Assembly: GCA_945883145.1 (NCBI GenBank)
Contig: CAMCXB010000010.1
Coordinates: 1-49,404 of the forward strand
Length of the DNA stretch: 49,404 nt
Reading direction: 5' to 3'
Source: Bordetella parapertussis
GTDB taxonomy: Bacteria; Pseudomonadota; Gammaproteobacteria; Burkholderiales; Burkholderiaceae_D
The position numbers were made by a program, and so were the translations under genes. This document shows, in pieces, positions 26,960-34,933 of this stretch. The notes beneath the pieces are model-generated. The model made no database searches. It was given only the letters and a program-made list of their open reading frames with translations, and was not told the origin of the DNA. The stretch's first letter is position 1. Each line of letters opens with the position of its first letter.

Positions 26960-27598
26960 ATGAATAAAATTGTGGTGGTTGATTACGGCATGGGGAATTT
27001 GCGCTCAGTTGCGCAAGCGCTCAAGCATGTAGCCCCAGAAGCAGAAGTGACTATTTCTGGTGATCCAGAAGCGATTCGAGCTGCAGATAGAATCGTCTTG
27101 CCAGGACAGGGTGCTATGCCAGATTGCATGCGATCATTAAAGGCATCCGGCGTCTTGGAAGCAGTCAATGAGGCGGTACAACATAAGCCGTTGTTTGGTG
27201 TTTGTGTCGGCGAACAAATGCTGTTTGATCGTAGCGATGAAGGCGATGCACATTGTCTAGGTCTTATGCCAGGTAAGGTAGTGCGGTTTTCTTTAGAGGG
27301 ACAATTGCAGGCAGATGGTTCGCGGTTTAAAGTGCCGCAAATGGGATGGAATCGGGTGGCGCAGCGCACTAAGCATGCAATGTGGAAAGACGTCCCAGAT
27401 GAAATTTTTTTTTATTTCGTGCATAGTTATTATGCTGTGCCTGAAAACCCAGCCCATGTATTAGCTGAAACAGATTATGGTGGGTTATTTTGTTGTGCTG
27501 CAGGGAGAGATAATATCTTTGCGACGCAATTTCACCCTGAGAAAAGCGCAACTGCTGGTTTGCAGCTGTATAAAAATTTTGTACATTGGAATCCTTAA
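26960..27598 (+). CDS. hisH: Imidazole glycerol phosphate synthase subunit HisH
   Basis: Glutaminase subunit that delivers ammonia to HisF. The 212-aa class-I amidotransferase has the nucleophile C82 in the elbow GVCVGEQMLF (more usual: G-x-C-L-G-M-Q) and the His-Glu pair in FHPEKS near residue 192. The oxyanion segment PGQGAM (48-53) is conserved. hisA follows after a 76-bp T-rich gap without an obvious terminator hairpin. Confidence 0.97.
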   Translation: MNKIVVVDYGMGNLRSVAQALKHVAPEAEVTISGDPEAIRAADRIVLPGQGAMPDCMRSLKASGVLEAVNEAVQHKPLFGVCVGEQMLFDRSDEGDAHCLGLMPGKVVRFSLEGQLQADGSRFKVPQMGWNRVAQRTKHAMWKDVPDEIFFYFVHSYYAVPENPAHVLAETDYGGLFCCAAGRDNIFATQFHPEKSATAGLQLYKNFVHWNP

Positions 27599-27674
27599 GC
27601 AAGACCTGCTGTTTGAACATTATTTTTCACACTAAAAGTTCTATTTATTTTTAACCTTTTATTCTTTTGTAGCC

Positions 27675-28457
27675 ATGCTGCTTATACCTGCTATCGACCT
27701 TAAAGACGGCCACTGCGTTCGTTTGAAGCAGGGCGATATGGATCAAGTTACTGTGTTTTCTGAAAACCCTGCTGAGATGGCCAGACATTGGCTAGAGCGA
27801 GGTGCGCGTCGTCTACATCTAGTGGATTTGAATGGTGCATTCGCTGGCAAACCAAAAAATGAATCAGCGGTGAAAGCCATCTTAGCCACAGTGCGAGATT
27901 TTGCGCTTGAACATGATATTGAAGAGATTCCAGTACAACTCGGTGGTGGTATTCGCGATCTCGATACCATAGAGCGTTATTTGGATGGTGGTCTGTCTTA
28001 CATCATCATTGGAACAGCAGCAGTCAAAAGCCCAGGCTTTTTGCATGATGCATGTAGTGCTTTCCCTGGACAAGTTATTGTTGGACTCGATGCCAAGGAT
28101 GGCAAAGTCGCCACCGATGGTTGGAGTAAGTTATCTGGCCATGAAGTCATCGATCTAGCGAAAAAATTCGAAGACTATGGTTGTGAAGCGATTGTTTATA
28201 CCGACATAGGTCGTGACGGCATGATGAAGGGTGTCAACATAGAAGCGACTGTGAAACTTGCGCAGAGTATGACCATACCTGTCATTGCTTCCGGCGGTGT
28301 ACATACGATTAAAGATGTAGAAGCTTTATGTGCTGTGCAAGATGAAGGCATAGAAGGCGTGATTTGTGGTCGCTCGATATATGAAGGCACGTTGGACTTA
28401 GAATCAGCACAAGCTCGTGCCGATGAATTGTCTGGCGACCTTGATGACGAAGAATGA
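27675..28457 (+). CDS. hisA: ProFAR isomerase (HisA)
   Basis: Aldose-ketose isomerase of the histidine pathway; 260-aa beta/alpha barrel. The general acid/base aspartates are D8 (LLIPAIDLKDG) and D139 (VGLDAKDG). The two phosphate-binding loops appear as LGGGIRD and ASGGVHT. No clear Shine-Dalgarno precedes the ATG. hisF begins only one base after the hisA stop. Confidence 0.97.
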   Translation: MLLIPAIDLKDGHCVRLKQGDMDQVTVFSENPAEMARHWLERGARRLHLVDLNGAFAGKPKNESAVKAILATVRDFALEHDIEEIPVQLGGGIRDLDTIERYLDGGLSYIIIGTAAVKSPGFLHDACSAFPGQVIVGLDAKDGKVATDGWSKLSGHEVIDLAKKFEDYGCEAIVYTDIGRDGMMKGVNIEATVKLAQSMTIPVIASGGVHTIKDVEALCAVQDEGIEGVICGRSIYEGTLDLESAQARADELSGDLDDEE

Positions 28458-28458
28458 G

Positions 28459-29223
28459 ATGACACTAGCCAAGCGCATCATCCCTTGTTTGGATGTAACT
28501 GCCGGACGAGTGGTTAAAGGAATTAATTTCGTAGAGTTGCGCGATGCAGGTGATCCAGTAGAAATTGCTAGACGCTATGATGAGCAAGGCGCTGATGAGC
28601 TCACTTTTCTCGACATCACAGCTTCATCAGATGATAGAGATTTAATTTTGCACATCATAGAAGATGTCGCTTCACAGGTCTTTATTCCGCTCACTGTAGG
28701 TGGTGGTGTGCGTGAAGTGGATGATGTGCGTCGTTTACTCAATGCTGGTGCAGACAAAGTCAGCATTAACACTTCAGCAGTAACCAATCCTCAGTTAGTT
28801 GCCGATGCAGCCAATAAATATGGTTCGCAATGTATCGTGGTGGCGATTGATGCTAAGCGTGGTGAGTCTGGTAACTGGGAAGTGTTTACTCATGGTGGTC
28901 GACGCGCAACGGGATTAGATGCGATCGAATGGGCAAAAAAAATGCAAGCCTTGGGTGCAGGTGAAATTTTATTAACCAGCATGGACAGAGACGGTACCAA
29001 AGTTGGTTTTGATTTGCCTCTGACGCGTGCAGTTTCCGATGCGGTTTCGATTCCTGTAATTGCTTCAGGTGGTGTGGGTAATTTACAAGATTTAGCAGAT
29101 GGTATTGTGCAAGGCCATGCAGATGCGGTACTTGCAGCAAGTATTTTTCATTATGGTCAGCATAGTGTGCAAGAAGCTAAACGCTTTATGGCACAGCAAA
29201 ATATTCCTGTGAGACTGACATGA
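28459..29223 (+). CDS. hisF: Imidazole glycerol phosphate synthase subunit HisF
   Basis: Cyclase subunit that forms IGP and AICAR using ammonia from HisH. The 254-aa barrel is homologous to HisA. Catalytic aspartates are D12 in IPCLDV and D131 in VVAIDAKRG; phosphate loops are VGGGVRE and ASGGVGN. I chose the ATG at 28459 (MTLAKRIIPC); an in-frame ATG at 28444, inside hisA, would add five residues (MTKNE). It overlaps hisI by four bases. Confidence 0.97.
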   Translation: MTLAKRIIPCLDVTAGRVVKGINFVELRDAGDPVEIARRYDEQGADELTFLDITASSDDRDLILHIIEDVASQVFIPLTVGGGVREVDDVRRLLNAGADKVSINTSAVTNPQLVADAANKYGSQCIVVAIDAKRGESGNWEVFTHGGRRATGLDAIEWAKKMQALGAGEILLTSMDRDGTKVGFDLPLTRAVSDAVSIPVIASGGVGNLQDLADGIVQGHADAVLAASIFHYGQHSVQEAKRFMAQQNIPVRLT

Positions 29224-29624
29224 TTACCAAAGCAAAATGGCTCTCACGCATCAACTGGAATGAACAAGAACTCATACCAGTGATTGCACAAGAAGTTGGC
29301 ACCAATGATGTTTTGATGGTGGCTTGGATGAATCGTGAAGCGCTTGCTCGTACAGTTGAACTTGGACAGGCAGTATATTGGAGTCGTTCACGAAAAAAAC
29401 TCTGGCATAAAGGCGAGGAGTCAGGACATTTTCAGCGCGTACATGAAATCCGTTTAGATTGTGATGAAGATGTGCTCTTACTGAAAGTAGAGCAGCTAGG
29501 TGATTTGGCCTGTCACACTGGGCGACATTCTTGTTTTTTTCAAAAACTCGATATAACGAGTGAACAACCTGAGTGGAGTGAAGTCGATCCGGTCTTAAAA
29601 AATCCTGACGATATCTATAAATAA
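29220..29624 (+). CDS. hisI: Phosphoribosyl-AMP cyclohydrolase
   Basis: Zn enzyme opening the adenine ring of PR-AMP, 134 aa. Visible motifs are MVAWMNREAL (about residue 33) and the metal ligands C81 (RLDCDEDVLL), C98 (LACHTGRHSC) and C105, with D80, D82 and D84 for Mg. It is not fused to hisE, in contrast to the bifunctional E. coli protein. The ATG overlaps the hisF stop (ATGA). Confidence 0.97.
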   Translation: MITKAKWLSRINWNEQELIPVIAQEVGTNDVLMVAWMNREALARTVELGQAVYWSRSRKKLWHKGEESGHFQRVHEIRLDCDEDVLLLKVEQLGDLACHTGRHSCFFQKLDITSEQPEWSEVDPVLKNPDDIYK

Positions 29625-29628
29625 AACG

Positions 29629-29997
29629 ATGAGCGATATCTTAAAAAAACTAGCGGATGTCATTGAAACACGTAAACCCCAGAATGGAGGCGATGCAGAG
29701 AAATCCTATGTCGCCAGATTATTTGTAAAAGGGGATGACGCTATTTTAAAAAAAATCGGCGAAGAAGCGACCGAAACGGTGATGGCTGCGAAAGATGTTC
29801 GTGCCGGCGCCGGTGCTGACAAACTCATTTATGAATGTGCAGACCTGTGGTTTCACTCCCTGATTATGTTGGCGCAGTTTGGTTTGACGCCCGAGCAAGT
29901 GCTCAATGAATTAGCTCGAAGAGAAGGCCTATCAGGCATAGAAGAGATGGCAAATCGTAAACTCGCCGAACGCGAAGCCGCAGAAAAGCGCGGTTAA
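29629..29997 (+). CDS. hisE: Phosphoribosyl-ATP pyrophosphatase
   Basis: A 122-aa all-alpha MazG-like hydrolase acting on PR-ATP before HisI. The core is KKIGEEATETVMAAKD (about residues 42-57) with the metal-binding glutamates, and ECADLWFHSLIML (about residues 65-77). It follows hisI after four bases. Separate hisI and hisE genes are usual in Betaproteobacteria. Confidence 0.96.
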   Translation: MSDILKKLADVIETRKPQNGGDAEKSYVARLFVKGDDAILKKIGEEATETVMAAKDVRAGAGADKLIYECADLWFHSLIMLAQFGLTPEQVLNELARREGLSGIEEMANRKLAEREAAEKRG

Positions 29998-30064
29998 TGC
30001 TAGTTTGCAGTCGGCCTGAGTAAGATAAACATCAGACAAGAATCAAAAAAATGGGAGAACAGAT

Positions 30065-30433
30065 TTGGAAAATTGCATTTTCTGCAAAATAGCAGCCGGT
30101 CAAATACCTTCCAAAAAGGTGTATGAAGATAATGAGTTGCTCGCTTTTCATGACATCAATCCCGCAGCGCCAGTGCATTTCCTGATCATTCCCAAAGCAC
30201 ATATTGCAACTTTGGCAGATTGCAATGCGAGTCATGAAGGTTTGTTAGGTAGAATGATGGCACTCGCTCCTAAGCTGGCTCAAGAATTGGGCTGTGGCGT
30301 TCAGGGTTTGGGAGCAGAGGCGACAGGTGGATTTAAGTCGCTCATTAATACTGGACCAGATGGTGGCCAAGAGGTGTACCATCTCCACCTGCATGTAATG
30401 GGCGGATCACGTCCATGGGCAGGTCAGAGATAA
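30065..30433 (+). CDS. HIT-family nucleotide-binding/hydrolase protein
   Basis: A 122-aa histidine-triad protein of the HinT branch. The triad HLHLH is at H106, H108 and H110, followed by VMGG. C4 and C7 (CIFCKIA) and the early His of AFHDINP match zinc-carrying HIT proteins. Likely hydrolyses adenosine phosphoramidates; physiological role unknown. The start is a TTG at 30065: it gives the family N-terminus MENCIFCKI and has GGGAGA six bases upstream, while the nearby ATG at 30051 is in another frame. It links hisE to tatA. Confidence 0.92.
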   Translation: MENCIFCKIAAGQIPSKKVYEDNELLAFHDINPAAPVHFLIIPKAHIATLADCNASHEGLLGRMMALAPKLAQELGCGVQGLGAEATGGFKSLINTGPDGGQEVYHLHLHVMGGSRPWAGQR

Positions 30434-30462
30434 GTAAATAGCAGCACAGATTGAGACGATTT

Positions 30463-30476
30463 GAACCTACGGGTTC
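30463..30476 (+). promoter_or_regulatory. UACG-tetraloop hairpin just before the tatA ribosome-binding site
   Basis: GAACC (30463-30467) and GGTTC (30472-30476) flank TACG, giving the unusually stable C(UACG)G tetraloop in RNA. The Shine-Dalgarno AAGGAGA starts four bases later, and the ATG of tatA is at 30492. It could affect mRNA stability or ribosome loading. Confidence 0.4.
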
Positions 30477-30491
30477 TGTAAGGAGAAAATA

Positions 30492-30713
30492 ATGGGTTCA
30501 TTTAGTATTTGGCACTGGGTTATCGTGCTGGTTATTGTGATGCTAGTGTTTGGCACCAAAAAATTGGGCAACATAGGCGGCGACCTAGGTAAAGCCGTAA
30601 AAGGTTTCAAAGATGGTGTGAAAGGTGCTGAAGATGGTCAAGCGCCAACATCAGCTCAAGTAGCTGATAAAAGCACTATCGACGTTCACGCTCAAGAAAA
30701 ATCAAAAAGCTGA
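30492..30713 (+). CDS. tatA: Sec-independent protein translocase TatA
   Basis: A 73-aa pore-forming Tat subunit: short N-terminal membrane helix (about residues 5-21), the FG hinge in VFGTKKLG, an amphipathic helix (GGDLGKAVKGFKDGVKGAE in pieces) and a charged tail. A strong AGGAGA ribosome-binding site precedes the ATG. It heads tatABC. A GC-rich hairpin separates it from tatB. Confidence 0.95.
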   Translation: MGSFSIWHWVIVLVIVMLVFGTKKLGNIGGDLGKAVKGFKDGVKGAEDGQAPTSAQVADKSTIDVHAQEKSKS

Positions 30714-30731
30714 GTTGTTCGCATCAATAAT

Positions 30732-30752
30732 GGCGTGTGCACCTCACACGCC
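30732..30752 (+). other. GC-rich hairpin between tatA and tatB
   Basis: GGCGTGTG (30732-30739) and CACACGCC (30745-30752) make a perfect 8-bp stem with the 5-nt loop CACCT, 18 bp past the tatA stop and 32 bp before the tatB ATG. There is no T-run. It could mark a processing or partial attenuation point that helps keep TatA more abundant than TatB. Confidence 0.5.
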
Positions 30753-30784
30753 GTCTTGCTGCGTCCCTCCTGCTTCGCTCTCCC

Positions 30785-31288
30785 ATGATTGATATAGGCC
30801 TCACCAAAATTGCACTCATCGGTGCGGTCGCTCTCATTGTGATCGGCCCCGAAAAGCTGCCTGCGGTTGCTCGCATGGCAGGGACTTTGTTTGGTCGCGC
30901 GCAGCGTTACATCTCTAACGTAAAAGCAGAAGTCAATCGTGAAATGCAAATGGAAGAGCTCAATAAAATGCATTCCAATATAGTCAATGCAGCTAACAAT
31001 CTGCATAAAACAGTAGCGGATGATATTGCAGAAGCCGAGCAAGACTTTACACAAGCGGTAGCGGAAGCTAATCAATCCTATTTAGGTGGTGATGGTTGGA
31101 AGCACGCACCTAGTGAACAGGATCTTGCAGAAAAAAGTAAACACTTCCGTAAGAAAAAACTTGCACACACATCATCTCTTCCGATGTGGTTTAAACGTCA
31201 AAGTGGTCGTAAGTCGCGCGTGATGTCAGGTGCGGCACGCGTAGCACGTTATCGTCCTTCCAGTAAGACTATAAATTTTTTCAATTAA
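30785..31288 (+). CDS. tatB: Sec-independent protein translocase TatB
   Basis: A 167-aa Tat receptor subunit. The N-terminus MIDIGLTKIALIGAVALIVIGPEKLP (residues 1-26) is the typical TatB membrane helix ending in the GPEKLP turn. A long amphipathic and variable helix follows (about residues 30-100), with a basic tail rich in K and R. I chose the ATG at 30785; a longer open frame upstream runs through the hairpin and does not match the family. tatC starts directly after the stop. Confidence 0.95.
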   Translation: MIDIGLTKIALIGAVALIVIGPEKLPAVARMAGTLFGRAQRYISNVKAEVNREMQMEELNKMHSNIVNAANNLHKTVADDIAEAEQDFTQAVAEANQSYLGGDGWKHAPSEQDLAEKSKHFRKKKLAHTSSLPMWFKRQSGRKSRVMSGAARVARYRPSSKTINFFN

Positions 31289-32053
31289 ATGTCCGACGAC
31301 ACGACTAACACCATCAAAGAAAGTTTCATCTCACATCTGATTGAATTACGGACCAGATTGGTACGTGCATCGGTTGTGGTGTTATTGATTTTCATTATGT
31401 TGTTTGCGATATGGCCAGGTGCAGCAGTCATTTATGATTGGTTGGCTCAGCCTATGATGGCAGCCTTACCAGAAGGTTCGAAAATGATAGCTACCGGTGT
31501 GATCACACCGTTCATGGTGCCTATGAAGGTCACCATGATGGTAGCGTTTCTAGTTTCATTGCCTTGGGTCTTATATCAAACATGGGCGTTTGTTGCGCCT
31601 GCGCTGTACCTGCATGAAAAAAGATTGATTGCGCCTCTCGTCATTTCTTCTTCAGTTTTATTTATCTTAGGCGTGGCCTTCTGTTATTTCTTTGTCTTTG
31701 GCACAGTCTTTAAATTCATTAATGACTTTGCGCCTAAATCGATTTCGGTTGCGCCAGACATTGAAAATTATTTAGATTTTGTCTTCACCATGTGCTTAGC
31801 TTTTGGAATCACCTTTGAGGTTCCGGTAGTGGTGGTAGTGTTAGTACGTATGGAATTGGTGACGGTAGAAAAATTAAAAGCGATACGATCCTATGTCATC
31901 GTCGGTGCTTTTGTTGTGGCTGCAGTGGTTACACCACCAGACATCATGAGCCAATTGTTCTTAGCAATACCGCTGTGTCTTTTATATGAAGTCGGTTTAT
32001 TAATTGCGCCACTATTTGTAAAAATGACGAAAGCGCCTGAAGAGAGAGTTTAA
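31289..32053 (+). CDS. tatC: Sec-independent protein translocase TatC
   Basis: A 254-aa six-helix membrane protein that binds the twin-arginine signal together with TatB. Family blocks are SHLIELRTRLVRA near residue 15, the conserved YQTWAFVAPALYLHEKR region (about residues 94-110) and FGITFEVPVVVV (about residue 171). Its ATG directly abuts the tatB TAA. It converges with the DUF2461 gene with only 2 bp between the stop codons, leaving no room for a terminator between them. Confidence 0.97.
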   Translation: MSDDTTNTIKESFISHLIELRTRLVRASVVVLLIFIMLFAIWPGAAVIYDWLAQPMMAALPEGSKMIATGVITPFMVPMKVTMMVAFLVSLPWVLYQTWAFVAPALYLHEKRLIAPLVISSSVLFILGVAFCYFFVFGTVFKFINDFAPKSISVAPDIENYLDFVFTMCLAFGITFEVPVVVVVLVRMELVTVEKLKAIRSYVIVGAFVVAAVVTPPDIMSQLFLAIPLCLLYEVGLLIAPLFVKMTKAPEERV

Positions 32054-32055
32054 TA

Positions 32056-32739
32056 TTAGGAATGATCAAAAGGCACAGAGCGTAACCACTTCACGAGTGG
32101 CCAAGCAGCTTTAAAATTTTCAGTCAACAAAGCCGGCAATTGAGCTGGCTTTATTTTTTTGGTTTGTTTTTCTGCGCGCACGATATAACTTTTGAGTTTG
32201 ATTTCATCAATATGCTTATGGTCGATATCAAACCCTTTTGGTGGTCGAATCAATACATCGTCATAGATCAAACCTTCATATACGCTTTTTATCGATTTAT
32301 GCTTAAGTAATTGTGCAAATCCTTTAGGATCTTCAACAATTTGTTGACGAATTGCGCGTACACGCGGAGTAGGAGGACAATATTCTCCAGCGCCAAAGCG
32401 AAGTACACCATCGGCATTAATGTGAAAATAATAAGAAGGGCCTCCGCCATCACTGGGCTTCTTTAATCCATTTGGAATCATCGCTGCAGAAAACCATGTT
32501 TTGTAAGGTGCTTTATTGTGCCCAAAGCGTAAGTCGCGATTAATCCGAAACAAACACTTTTTAGGTTCACATCCTGCAAGTGCAGGATCAAATTTCTTTA
32601 TGCCTGAAATAATTTCAGTAACTAATTCCAGAAATTCGATTCGCAAAATATCGTAACGTGGTTTGTTCATCACAAACCATGCACGATTATTGTTTTTTTC
32701 AAGTTCGTGTAAATATTGCGTGAGATCGAGTAGATGCAT
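32056..32739 (-). CDS. DUF2461 (TIGR02453) family protein
   Basis: A 227-aa protein of the DUF2461 family, recognised by LDLTQYLHELEKNNNRAWFV at the start, LFRINRDLRFGHNKAPYKT in the middle (about residue 62) and GPSYYFHINADGVLRFGAGEY in pieces (about residue 98). The family is widespread and cytosolic, with no established biochemical role. It lies 18 bp behind the DegS-like protease gene on the same strand and may be cotranscribed with it. Confidence 0.85.
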   Translation of the reverse strand: MHLLDLTQYLHELEKNNNRAWFVMNKPRYDILRIEFLELVTEIISGIKKFDPALAGCEPKKCLFRINRDLRFGHNKAPYKTWFSAAMIPNGLKKPSDGGGPSYYFHINADGVLRFGAGEYCPPTPRVRAIRQQIVEDPKGFAQLLKHKSIKSVYEGLIYDDVLIRPPKGFDIDHKHIDEIKLKSYIVRAEKQTKKIKPAQLPALLTENFKAAWPLVKWLRSVPFDHS

Positions 32740-32757
32740 AGCTATCCTGATTTCTTA

Positions 32758-33930
32758 TTATTCTTCTTGCAGTCGCGCTTGTTTCATACGGGGGCGTTTA
32801 CCTACCGTGACTTCAATCGTCGATTCAAGTGATTTACGTAAAATAGTGAGTTTGGTTTTTTCACCTGGTGTAAGTTGAGCAACAACATTTAACATAGAGG
32901 TGGTGTCGGTGACAGATTTCTCATCAACAGAAATTAAAATATCGCCGGGTTTAATGCCTGCTTTATCTGCGGGCCCACCTTTTAAAACACCAGCGATAAT
33001 CGTGCCGGAAGTTTTTGCAAGGCCAAAACTGTTAGCAAGCTCAGGAGTAATATCTTGTGGTTCCACACCTATCCAACCTCTGACAACTTGACCGTTCTTA
33101 ATAATCGCTTCCATCACATTTTTAACAGTGGTAACAGGAATCGCAAAACCTATACCCATAGAGCCACCGTTGCGTGAATAAATAGCCGTATTAATACCTA
33201 ATAAATTACCTGCGCTATCAACTAATGCACCACCTGAATTACCAGGGTTAATCGCAGCATCAGTTTGAATAAAATTTTCAAAGGTGTTGATGCCTAAGTG
33301 GTTGCGACCAAGAGCAGACACAATTCCCATCGTCACGGTTTGTCCGACTCCAAAGGGGTTGCCTATGGCTAGCACGACATCTCCTACTTTCGTGGTTTCT
33401 AAACGGCCTAGGGTAATAGCAGGTAAATTTTTCAAACCAATTTTTATGACAGCGAGATCTGTTTCGGGATCTGTGCCAATTAATTTTGCTGAGACTTTAC
33501 GTCCATCTGCTAAGGCGACTTCAATTTCATCGGCTGACTCAATGACATGATTATTGGTGAGAATATAGCCTTCAGGGCTAACGATGACCCCTGAGCCCAG
33601 GCTAAATTGTTTGTCATCTTGTTGTCTGGGATCTGCATCACCAAAAAAATGGCGAAACAAAGGATCATTACTGAGTGGATGGGGAGACTGTCGTGCAGCC
33701 TTGGTAGTAAAAATATTGACCACCGAAGGCATGGCATGTTGCGAAGCCAAACGGTAGGAGCTTTGCGAGCTAGTCGGCTCGGAAGATTCTCGAATCGAAA
33801 CCGACTCACTATCAATTTTGATTTGATGACTACTTTGATTAAGCCATTGCGGCTTAAGTGTCGCTACAATAAACCACAGTGCAAGACCGACTGTAACGGT
33901 TTGAGTAAATAACAACCAGAGACGACGCAT
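32758..33930 (-). CDS. DegS/AlgW-like membrane-anchored serine protease with one PDZ domain
   Basis: A 390-aa HtrA-family (S1C) protease. An N-terminal uncleaved membrane anchor (about residues 4-24) is followed by a trypsin-like domain with the triad H128 (TNNHVIE), D158 (PETDLAVIKI) and S232 (NPGNSGGAL). One PDZ domain (about residues 285-375, GWIGVEPQDITPELA onward) follows. One PDZ plus an anchor points to the DegS/AlgW type, which starts envelope-stress signalling by cutting an anti-sigma factor, rather than the two-PDZ DegP type. No rseA or rpoE homologue is in the window. Divergent from the Nif3 gene with a 14-bp gap. Confidence 0.92.
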   Translation of the reverse strand: MRRLWLLFTQTVTVGLALWFIVATLKPQWLNQSSHQIKIDSESVSIRESSEPTSSQSSYRLASQHAMPSVVNIFTTKAARQSPHPLSNDPLFRHFFGDADPRQQDDKQFSLGSGVIVSPEGYILTNNHVIESADEIEVALADGRKVSAKLIGTDPETDLAVIKIGLKNLPAITLGRLETTKVGDVVLAIGNPFGVGQTVTMGIVSALGRNHLGINTFENFIQTDAAINPGNSGGALVDSAGNLLGINTAIYSRNGGSMGIGFAIPVTTVKNVMEAIIKNGQVVRGWIGVEPQDITPELANSFGLAKTSGTIIAGVLKGGPADKAGIKPGDILISVDEKSVTDTTSMLNVVAQLTPGEKTKLTILRKSLESTIEVTVGKRPRMKQARLQEE

Positions 33931-33944
33931 ATCAGGGATTAAAA

Positions 33945-34703
33945 ATGAATAGTAAAGATCGTGATGAGTTAGAAAAATATCTTGCCGCTACATTGGATAT
34001 TAACCGTTTTCGTGATTATTGCCCAAATGGCTTGCAAGTGCAGGGTACTGCAAGTGTTAAGCATATGGTGACGGGGGTGACAGCTAGTCTAGCCTTATTA
34101 GAGGCAGCGTATGCCGCAGGTGCAGATACGGTATTAGTACATCATGGTTATTTTTGGCGAGGTGATGATCAACGTGTGGTGGGGACATTGCAAAAGAGAT
34201 TAAAATTTTTGTTAGAGCATGATATGAATTTATTTGCCTATCATTTGCCCTTAGATGCGCATGCTGAATTTGGAAATAACGTGCAATTAGGATTGCAACT
34301 GGGATTAAGTATTCATCGCTATTTCGGCGAACAAGATCTGGGGTGTGTTGGTGATGTGAGTGATGCGGTACTCACTGTTGGTAAATTACAAAACAAGATA
34401 GAAAAAATTTTAGGTCGTTCGCCATTGTTAATTGGCGATGCATCAAAAAAACTCAACACGATTGCTTGGTGTACGGGCGCTGCTCAACAATCATTTGCAG
34501 AGGCGATTAATGCAGGAGCGGATCTCTACATTAGTGGTGAGATCTCTGAACAAACAGTGCACTTAGCGCGAGAGTCTGGTGTGGCGTATTTAGCTTGCGG
34601 ACATCATGCAACGGAACGATATGGAGTACAGGCAATAGGTCAGCATTGTGCATCGCAATTTGGTATCACCCATCAATTCATTGATATTCCTAATCCAGTT
34701 TAG
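33945..34703 (+). CDS. Nif3-like dinuclear metal centre hexameric protein (YbgI family)
   Basis: A 252-aa member of the NIF3/YbgI (DUF34) family. The metal-binding residues are seen in VLVHHGYFW (about residues 65-73) and CGHHATERYG near residue 221. A second typical block is FAYHLPLDAHAEFGNN (about residues 97-112). The family has been linked to GTP cyclohydrolase-like or hydrolase activity, but its role is unsettled. AGGGA lies in the short leader. Its promoter must lie inside the divergent protease gene. Confidence 0.9.
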   Translation: MNSKDRDELEKYLAATLDINRFRDYCPNGLQVQGTASVKHMVTGVTASLALLEAAYAAGADTVLVHHGYFWRGDDQRVVGTLQKRLKFLLEHDMNLFAYHLPLDAHAEFGNNVQLGLQLGLSIHRYFGEQDLGCVGDVSDAVLTVGKLQNKIEKILGRSPLLIGDASKKLNTIAWCTGAAQQSFAEAINAGADLYISGEISEQTVHLARESGVAYLACGHHATERYGVQAIGQHCASQFGITHQFIDIPNPV

Positions 34704-34933
34704 TGGGCATAAACTGTTGACATCATCAGTAGGCATTGAGTGTTCGATTAAAGATAATAAAGTTTGAATCTGCTGTAATAAAAGTTTTTAAATTAATTAT
34801 TAAATGTTTTTTTGATGTAAGCCTGTTAGTCATATCGATAAGCTTTGATTTAATTCACTTCTGTAAGGATCAATAAATTTTAATTGACCAAAAAATGTTC
34901 CGGCCTAAGGTCACTACAGTGTAACGCTTACTT
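34704..34933. other. A/T-rich gap before the response regulator
   Basis: These 230 bp hold no gene. TTGACA is present at 34717-34722 but no -10 box lies at the right distance. A small symmetrical CACT-AC-AGTG element lies at about 34913-34922, close to the start codon, and could be an operator. I see no terminator hairpin for the Nif3 gene. Confidence 0.4.

Noticed and set aside
30737..30784. Upstream extension of tatB
   Set aside because: It reads through the tatA-tatB hairpin and puts a basic non-family segment before the canonical TatB helix MIDIGLTKIALIG.
34717..34758. TTGACA followed by GATAAT as promoter of the response regulator
   Set aside because: The spacer is 30 bp, far outside the range for a sigma-70 promoter.
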